A stretch of 64,000 bases of DNA. It comes from Megascapheus bottae (Eukaryota; Chordata; Mammalia; Rodentia; Geomyidae). Below the pieces are notes generated by a model, which saw only the letters and a list, made by a program, of their open reading frames with translations, did not search any database and was not told where the DNA came from. The DNA lies in the NCBI GenBank assembly GCA_024803745.1, contig JANJXV010000004.1:49609858-49673857 (forward strand). The letters run 5' to 3'. Position 1 is the first letter of the stretch. The number at the start of each line of letters is the position of its first letter. Of the stretch, positions 57,328 to 64,000 are shown one piece after another. Made by a program: the position numbers and the translations under genes.

Positions 57328-58620
57328 GCAAAACAAAATATGAATAATTAGCATTTTGTTGAAAAATACATTTAATTTTTTTCTTATAACAGTTGCTTTA
57401 TGAGTATGTATTTTCCAGAATTAAAAAAATAATATTATACAATAATCCTATTGAATGTGAAAGAATACACATATTCCTCTCATATAATAAAATCCAAACA
57501 CAATTTTTAAATTCAGAGTTAGCTTATCCCCAAAAGTAATAATAAATATTGCCTGCTTAGCAACCATTTCTAGGTATTTGAGTCAAATAGCTTTGTATCA
57601 ATTTTTAAATATAGAGCTATTGTAGGCATTCCATTTCAAGTCTTGACAATTATTTCCCTGTTGATTCTAAATCAGAAATAGATGCCAGTAGGCTGAACTA
57701 TTGTTATGCTTCCAGCTGCAGCTGTTCCATCTCAGAAATAGCAGAAAAAATGGAAACGACACTCTAGGATGGTTTTATCGAAGGTATAGAAGTTGTCTTA
57801 ACACTTCTAAGAAATCTCAAACCATTTGCACCTGGATTCCCATGAGGCATATATTGTTCAGAATGACAATAGCATAGTTGAGAAATTTCTTCATAATGGC
57901 TCATAGAAGTATATTCTAGACATTTGGTTTCAATCTTATACTTTTCCCTCTTAACTTTGAAGAGTGTAATGATAATTACTTATTGCCTTTGTTTCTTTGG
58001 GGATCAAATTTCCATGCATATGCCCAAGTGTTCTATAAAATCCATAAACATCAAGGAACTTCCACGTTAATGAACATAAATCAAATGTCAACATTCTTTA
58101 AATGTTAGTAATAGCTTCGATAGTTGTACAAAGAGGTTTCAAGTTAAAATACCAGTTTTTGAATGCAATGCATCTTGATCAATGCCATACCTTCCCAAAC
58201 TTACCCATTCCTTCCATCGACCTGGATCCATGTTCACATATGTACATTAAATAATTTGACTTTATTTGCCTACTCCTCCTTTCTCCATTTATCTCTTTCT
58301 TCCCCTGAAGTCACCGCCATGACAGCACATGTTCCAACTTAAATGTGATAATTTTGTAAAGGAGTTATGCCACAGGAGTTTTCCTCTGTGGATAATCTAG
58401 TCACTTATTTGTGTATATATGTATATGGCATTTATAAAACATAAACATTTTAACCATGTTTTAACAAGTAATAAAATGAGCACGAAATTACATAAACATT
58501 TAGGGCTATGGATAAATCTAACAACAATTAAATTAAATTTTCTCTAGGTATGAAGTATTGATAAGTGCTGTATGCAGTGCCCCAAAATAAGGAAACCACT
58601 TCATTCAGCATTCAATATAT
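57328..58620. other. unique sequence; candidate conserved block 57580-57980
   Basis: No repeat is recognised. Bases 57580-57980 have mixed composition and a doubled E-box-like core (cagctgcagctg near 57715-57726) without an open frame. This is the strongest visual candidate for constrained non-coding DNA in the last 10 kb, but unproven. Confidence 0.35.
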
Positions 58621-58624
58621 TCAT

Positions 58625-58637
58625 AAAGATTATTTTT
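58625..58637. repeat. target-site duplication of SINE, left copy
   Basis: aaagattattttt recurs exactly at 58828-58840. Confidence 0.8.
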
Positions 58638-58827
58638 TGCCAGTCCTGGGCTTGAGCTCAGGGCATGGGCACTGTCCTCGGACTTTCTCAAGGCTAGAGC
58701 TCTACCACTTGAGCCTCAGCACCACTTCTGGCTTTTTTCTATGTATGTGGTACCAAGGAATCGAACCCAGGTCTTCATGCATGCTAGGCAAGCACTCTAC
58801 CACTAGGCCAAACTCCTAGCCCCCCAA
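58638..58827 (-). mobile_element. near-consensus IDL-Geo-like SINE with target duplication
   Basis: The plus strand runs 'gccagtcctgggcttgagct' to 'ccaaactcctagcccccc'. The left monomer's B box reads ggaatcgaacc on the plus strand, so its complement ggttcgattcc is perfect. It is one of the least diverged copies. Confidence 0.92.
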
Positions 58828-58840
58828 AAAGATTATTTTT
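58828..58840. repeat. target-site duplication of SINE, right copy
   Basis: aaagattattttt, partner of 58625-58637. Confidence 0.8.
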
Positions 58841-58984
58841 AAAAATATGTTTTGATTATATTAAAAGAAGAGGGTGCCATATTTGTTTCAAAATACTTTA
58901 AACAATTCCAGATAATCCATATCTACATTCCTTGCTTCAAGGAAAAATATACTGGTCTTCAGATATTCTAGAATTCTATACAAG

Positions 58985-59330
58985 TGTTACAGTTACTTAA
59001 ATCAGGTAATGAGTACATTTCCTTTTGAACAATGTCAGTTAGTCCTTCACTTTCTCCCAGCTTTTCCCTCCAGATCTCCTTCTCCAACAAGTTATATAGT
59101 TTATTGTCAATACAGAGGATAGCATTATTGTTGCCTCGTTCACACTCTCTCACACCATTTCTGTGCTTCCCTTTGCCCTCCCCAAGTCAGTTAAACTCAC
59201 ATATAAGACAAAGAAGGAGAAAAAGAAAAAAGAAGGAGCACAATAATATCAAACCCATTGTTTCCGTTTACCAGCATTCATCTCAATAAACATCATTGTT
59301 TATGATCACATGCCCCCCAAATACATTAAG
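58985..59330 (-). mobile_element. probable old L1 3' UTR, minus strand
   Basis: 'gttacagttacttaaatcag', 'gtaatgagtacatttccttt', 'tgaacaatgtcagttagtcc' and a following C/T-rich run resemble the complement of an L1 3' end (compare 12130-12230). No ORF2 codons are recognisable. Confidence 0.4.
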
Positions 59331-61075
59331 AAATGATAAATTATATATGAATCTACACATTCACACAATGAGAACAAAGGAGGATATTCTTAAAGGATAT
59401 TCTAGCATTTTTAATGTAAACATACAAATACATTTTCAACTGTAAGGTATTTTCAGAGTTCCCTTATTGTGTTTCTCATGGGGAAGAGAAAGCAAGTGAT
59501 TCAGAAAGGAAGCAATGCAATGAGAATGTTCAAGTAAATTAAGTCAGTGGACATTAGTGATGAAAGTTTTATGAAGGAGAATGATGAAGCTGTAGAAAAC
59601 AAGGCATGAGTTAAATGTTGAAAATCGGCACTATAATATCTTTTGTATTCTGCTTGTGAACAGAGGACGATGACTCTATTTTCTAGCAAGTGATACATTG
59701 GCATTTGAGACTTTAAAACAAGATAATCTCTCTCTTCACACACTTCACACACACACACACACACGCATTCACACACACACACATTCTAAAAGTGGAACCT
59801 TTCTTTTTTAGTCTATTTTGTGTTATAGAATTAAGGCTCATATGTTTTTATATCATTTTTAAATTTTTCTATTTAATATTAATTTTATGTTAATTACACA
59901 ATGGAGTTTACAAAAACACCTTTGTATTCTTGTGTCATAATATTTGGACAAAAGTCTGTCCATGCAGAAATAGGAGATATGGTAATCACTAATCAGAAGG
60001 GAGGCACTTCAGAGTAAGAAAGATTTATTTTCTAAAAAGGATTAATGTCAGTAGCCCAGGAACAAGCTACCTTATGAATGGGTTTGCTACAACAGCAAAT
60101 TTAATCCACTCCTATTCTCGTGAGCTCTCTTCCTACTTTTATTCTTCTGCCTTTCTTCAAAGAATCTGGCAGCACAAGGCACCAGATGCTAGGTCCTTTA
60201 ATGAATTTTCAACATTAGGAACTGTAACCAAAAACAGTCTATTCTTTAGAAATTACCCAGTCTGTGGTATTCTTTTAAAGCAGAAAAAGGCAAATTCTTT
60301 TCCTTCTCCCGACTTCATCCTTTTCTTCTTTACTACACCATGAAAGGTAATGTTTGATTGCATCATTTCCCTTACTGTATTCCTTAAAGTAAATCCTAAA
60401 ATGAATGGGATCTTTGTAAAATTAAAAAGTGTTTTAAATTGATTCACAATTTGAAAATATTGGGATAAGTGAACATAAACATGTCTTTCATAGAAATACT
60501 TTTTTAAGCTTATCTGCTAATGAAGTTTGACCTAGTTTCATAGGTGATTGGATTTATTGACTAATGCATATAGGAAAAACAGCTTTCAATATTCAGTCAT
60601 CATTTAAGTATTTCTACAAAAGAAGACAGTATTTGAAAAGAATAGAATTGAATTGGTGTCAATGAGCTTCTGCATGTAATTGAGAAGTCTGGCTTGAATC
60701 TGGAATGTCCTGTGGAACAGTCATGTATTAAAGGGTTGGTGATCATCTGATTGGATTGTGGGAGTTGATTCAATGCTGTTTGCTCTATTGGATCTTACCT
60801 ATTGGGTTACTAATAAATTAGATCATAGATTAAGAAGGGTATTAATAGGGACTGGAGTATAGTTGGAGGTTGTAGGTCACTAGGTGAGGAGGTGCCCTGG
60901 AAAGATACACCTTGACCCAAACCCTTTTCTCTCTCTGTATTCTTTGTTGCCATGAAATGAGAATTCCTCTCCAAACTTCCTTCCAAGATAAATCTGCCTT
61001 GTACAGCTCAAGAACAACAAAGGGCACTCATTACTGGAAAACTATGAGACAAACTTTGTTCATTCTTATAGTCCT
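59331..61075. other. unique AT-rich sequence
   Basis: It contains only the CA tract listed separately. Opposing open frames of 60-90 codons near 60074-60447 lack recognisable motifs. Confidence 0.5.
59748..59783. repeat. (CA)n microsatellite
   Basis: CA units with a 'gcatt' interruption. Confidence 0.9.
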
Positions 61076-61079
61076 TGCC

Positions 61080-61215
61080 AGGAGATTGAGATCTGAGGGC
61101 TATGGGTTGAATTCACCTGTTCTGGAATGTCCCTGAGCTTCTTATCTCCAATTAATGACTAAAAAATCCAGAAGAGAGTCCATATTGAAGTTCCAGTACC
61201 CCCACAAAAATAATA
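61080..61215 (+). mobile_element. SINE fragment, B1/Geo type
   Basis: 'aggagattgagatctgaggg', 'cttatctccaattaatgact' and 'aaaaaatccagaag' mark the middle of a composite SINE. Both ends are eroded. Confidence 0.65.
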
Positions 61216-61404
61216 AAATAGAACAAAACCAGGGTACACAGTAAATATTTCCTCCTTTAAAGTGTTTATGACACGTGTTGGGTCACAATGACAAACTAGC
61301 ATACTACCTTTGGAATAAAGTTTCCTAGTGGTTCATTCTACAAAAGGCCACTATCTCAAATGTAGCTACTAGAAATACTAGCAGAAGGAAAAAGAGATTC
61401 TCTG

Positions 61405-61408
<4 letters not shown>

Positions 61409-61450
<42 letters not shown>
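61409..61450. repeat. (GT)n microsatellite
   Basis: About 20 uninterrupted GT units. Confidence 0.95.
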
Positions 61451-61455
<5 letters not shown>

Positions 61456-62768
61456 GTACTAACACTACAAGTAAAATTATTTTCAGCAAAGGATAAAAAG
61501 GACAGCACCTATGTTCTTTTTCCAACATTACCCAAAAGCAGAGTAATAGGTATCTTTAGGGCAATAGACAGCAAACATTTAATCAGGTAATAGAATAATC
61601 TTACCTAAATGTGCTAATAGGTAGCTAGAATAAAGAAAACAAGCGGAAAAGCAGATTCAGTTGAGCAATTTCTTATTGAGCCAGTTTGTTTTTAATGTCA
61701 AAGTCACTTACAAAATCACTCTCTCTTAGGAAGTTAGAAAGTTAGTAAGCAGCTTGAGAAGGCCACTTAATTATCCCATTAGCACATGTGTATTTGGTTT
61801 CTGTGTCAGTGAAGAGATGTAATAATGCTGGTATTTATTCCCATGGGCAGATATTCCCTGCTCCAATTAAATGGTGAACTTAAGGTGATGCCTATTTCTT
61901 TTACTGCTTTTTAAATTTTTTATTGCCATTACTGCATTGCTTTTTTTACAACATGCACATTTATTTGATTAGACTCTTAAGAAACAATGATATATCACAT
62001 CTTCACAGCTGTTTGTAGTGTATTTAATGAATAGGACCTGACTAAATTGAAGGGGTTCAGGTGTCTTACATGTCTATTATAAGGCTTACATTTATTTAAA
62101 TGTTAGTATAAAGAAAAGAGATTACACTCATTTTTAAAGATAAATCACCCATTGTCTTTTCCAAAATGACATCCTATTTCCAGAATAAATGTGCCACTAG
62201 GTGTGGGAGAAACAAAAATCACAAAAAGATAATGCTTCCTTTACCATACACAGAAATGTTCCCGAAATAACTTCCTGAAATTTTAGGAGGTTGATTTTAT
62301 TTCAGTGGTGTGGTTCTTCTGTGAAATAGTATGTAGCAAGGAGTGGTTATTCTCTCTAGTCTTTCAGGTCAGGTATCATTTGAATACAGAAGATAATTTC
62401 TAATGATTATTTACATTTTGGGCAGGTATTGCCACCCATCCTTTCATTTGTTGGTATCCTCATTCACACATAGGTGACATTATGAGGTAAAGACTATGTA
62501 TAAACAGATATCCAAAAGCTCTCCCCTTTGTACTGTTAGAATATAATAAGAAGTCAACAGTTTTAATAAACAATACTGCTAGAGATTATTTCATCTATCT
62601 CCAATGGAACTATGAATTTTATTTGATGTCTACTGGGCTCGTACTATTGACCTGTGTATCTAATCATACAAAGGGTTGTTTTATTTTCCTACATGCATAT
62701 AATGACTTTGATCAAGTTCATCTCTTATTACTTTCTTATTATTCCTCTGTTTCTTTTCTTTATTTTTC
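61451..62768. other. unique sequence; candidate conserved block 61720-62110
   Basis: No repeat is recognised. The block 61720-62110 is repeat-free, with homeodomain-like cores ('cttaattatcccattag' near 61767, 'ctccaattaaatgg' near 61861). This is again only a candidate for comparative analysis. Confidence 0.35.
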
Positions 62769-62770
62769 TT

Positions 62771-62964
62771 TTTTCCCCAGTTCTGGGGCTCAAATACAGA
62801 GCTTGGGCACTGTCCCTGTAGCTTTCTCAAGGCCAGCTCTCTACCACTTGAGGCAAAGTACCACTTCTGGCTTTTTCTGTCTGTGTGGGTAACAAAGAAT
62901 GGAACCTAGGGCTTCGTGTGTACTTGGAAAACATTCTACCACTAGGACCCATTCCCAGCCCCCC
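62771..62964 (-). mobile_element. IDL-Geo-like SINE, diverged
   Basis: The plus strand has 'cagttctggggctcaaatac', 'agctttctcaaggccagctc', 'accacttctggctttttctg' and 'ccactaggacccattcccag', ending in CCCCCC. Confidence 0.85.
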
Positions 62965-62965
62965 T

Positions 62966-64000
62966 CAATTTCCTAAAATGTAATTTAATGGGTTTCATGA
63001 TTCTCTTGCCAGGCTGGCACCCTTAGTGTGAACTTTAAGCTTCCAAGTCCCTGAGGACTAAATTTTGTTGCAATTCAAACTATGATAGGTATCTACAACA
63101 GTGAAAAATCTGTAACATACTCTACCATACTTGTCTGAGTTTGTACAGGCTAAGCATGCCTAGCCCAAAGGCCAAGCAATGTGAATGTTGGTGGGTAAAT
63201 TGCTACTACTTACCCTAGTCAGGAAGTCAATGACTTTTCCTTCTTCTTCTCTTTAAACAACACTAATTTGTTTGAAAGATTTGCATTGCCTTCAGTTGCA
63301 TTATTCTGCCTCATTCTCTTAGTGCTATCTTGTGGATTTTGTCAACCTTCTCTTTTTATCTACTCCTTCAGTCTAAATTAAATCCAAACAAGCATACATC
63401 ACTCTCTATGAATATTATAAGCCCTACAAAATGGACTCATCCGTGAACATAGTAAATAACACTTCCAAAGGTAATATTTAAGTGTGATTTTGAGCAAAGC
63501 TATCTCGCTTTATAATAGAACTACATAATTAAAGAAAATAAACTTCATAGTACAACATCATTAAGGCATGGGCTGCAGGAAAACTAGGGAAAGCGAGATA
63601 ATCCAGCTTAGATTTAGGGCATGTGCCCAGGTATGCTTGCTGTGTGGAGCTCTTTTTGCTCTCATAAGAGACTACTGTGTGAGACGTTGGTCCTACCTGT
63701 AAAATTGCTTAGCAAGCAGGATTTGTGAGCATAAGAAATTCAGAGAGCGAGGGAATAGTACCATGATCAATTTGAAACCAATATTCGTTTCCCACTTGCC
63801 ACTCAATTTATCTTGAGAATTCTTGCAAAAAGGTAAAAGTAGAGCTCAGAGCTACTAGTCTTCCATACTACCACTTTCCTCTCAGTAATTCTAACCATGT
63901 ATCTAATATCAAGTTGGTAAATAGTGGAATCATAGCTAGTTTTCCTTTATGAGCATCCCTACAGTATGGGCATGCCTGAATTTCATCGTAAGACAGAAAA
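62966..64000. other. unique sequence
   Basis: No gene or repeat is recognised to the end of the window. Confidence 0.5.

Overview
The window is mammalian nuclear DNA with no recognisable host gene. It is AT-rich, intron-less by inspection and packed with retrotransposon copies and microsatellites. Two dimeric SINE families point to a rodent, most likely of the superfamily Geomyoidea (kangaroo rats, pocket mice, pocket gophers). One has a tRNA/ID-like left monomer and the other a B1-like left monomer; both share the same right monomer. The first matches what I know of the IDL-Geo SINE described from that group. The species is inferred, not proven.

Layout. 1-6.7 kb: a tail-to-tail pair of L1 3' ends, then a composite L1 (3905-6525) whose 5' part is inverted (twin-priming signature) and which later received an IDL-Geo SINE and an ERV2/ERVK-type solo LTR with a 6-bp target duplication. 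7-19 kb: scattered SINEs, short L1 3' ends, microsatellites, and a repeat-poor block (about 12.4-15.0 kb) that is a candidate for conserved non-coding sequence. 19.4-22.6 kb: a 5'-truncated L1 on the minus strand retaining a broken ORF2 (reverse-transcriptase FADD motif and C-terminal Cys/His motif visible), flanked by an 18-bp target duplication, followed by a second L1 fragment broken by a small post-insertion inversion. 22.8-33 kb: SINEs, large CA/GA and TC tracts, and a GC-richer patch at 29.2-30.06 kb that may hold an unidentified retrocopy or terminal exon on the minus strand. 33-53 kb: mostly unique sequence dotted with SINEs, including a near-consensus IDL-Geo copy at 47.4 kb with intact A and B boxes, and one open frame (50.65-51.09 kb) preceded by a good splice-acceptor-like sequence. 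53-64 kb: a 1.3-kb L1 3' fragment, an L1 nested in a SINE, more SINEs and unique sequence.

Nothing here forms an operon, CRISPR array or multi-gene system. The only protein-coding capacity I can name is dead L1 ORF2. The most informative observations are structural: nested and rearranged insertions that can be ordered in time, the modular SINE families, and several repeat-free blocks worth testing for conservation. All repeat boundaries are by eye and carry roughly 5-20 bp uncertainty.
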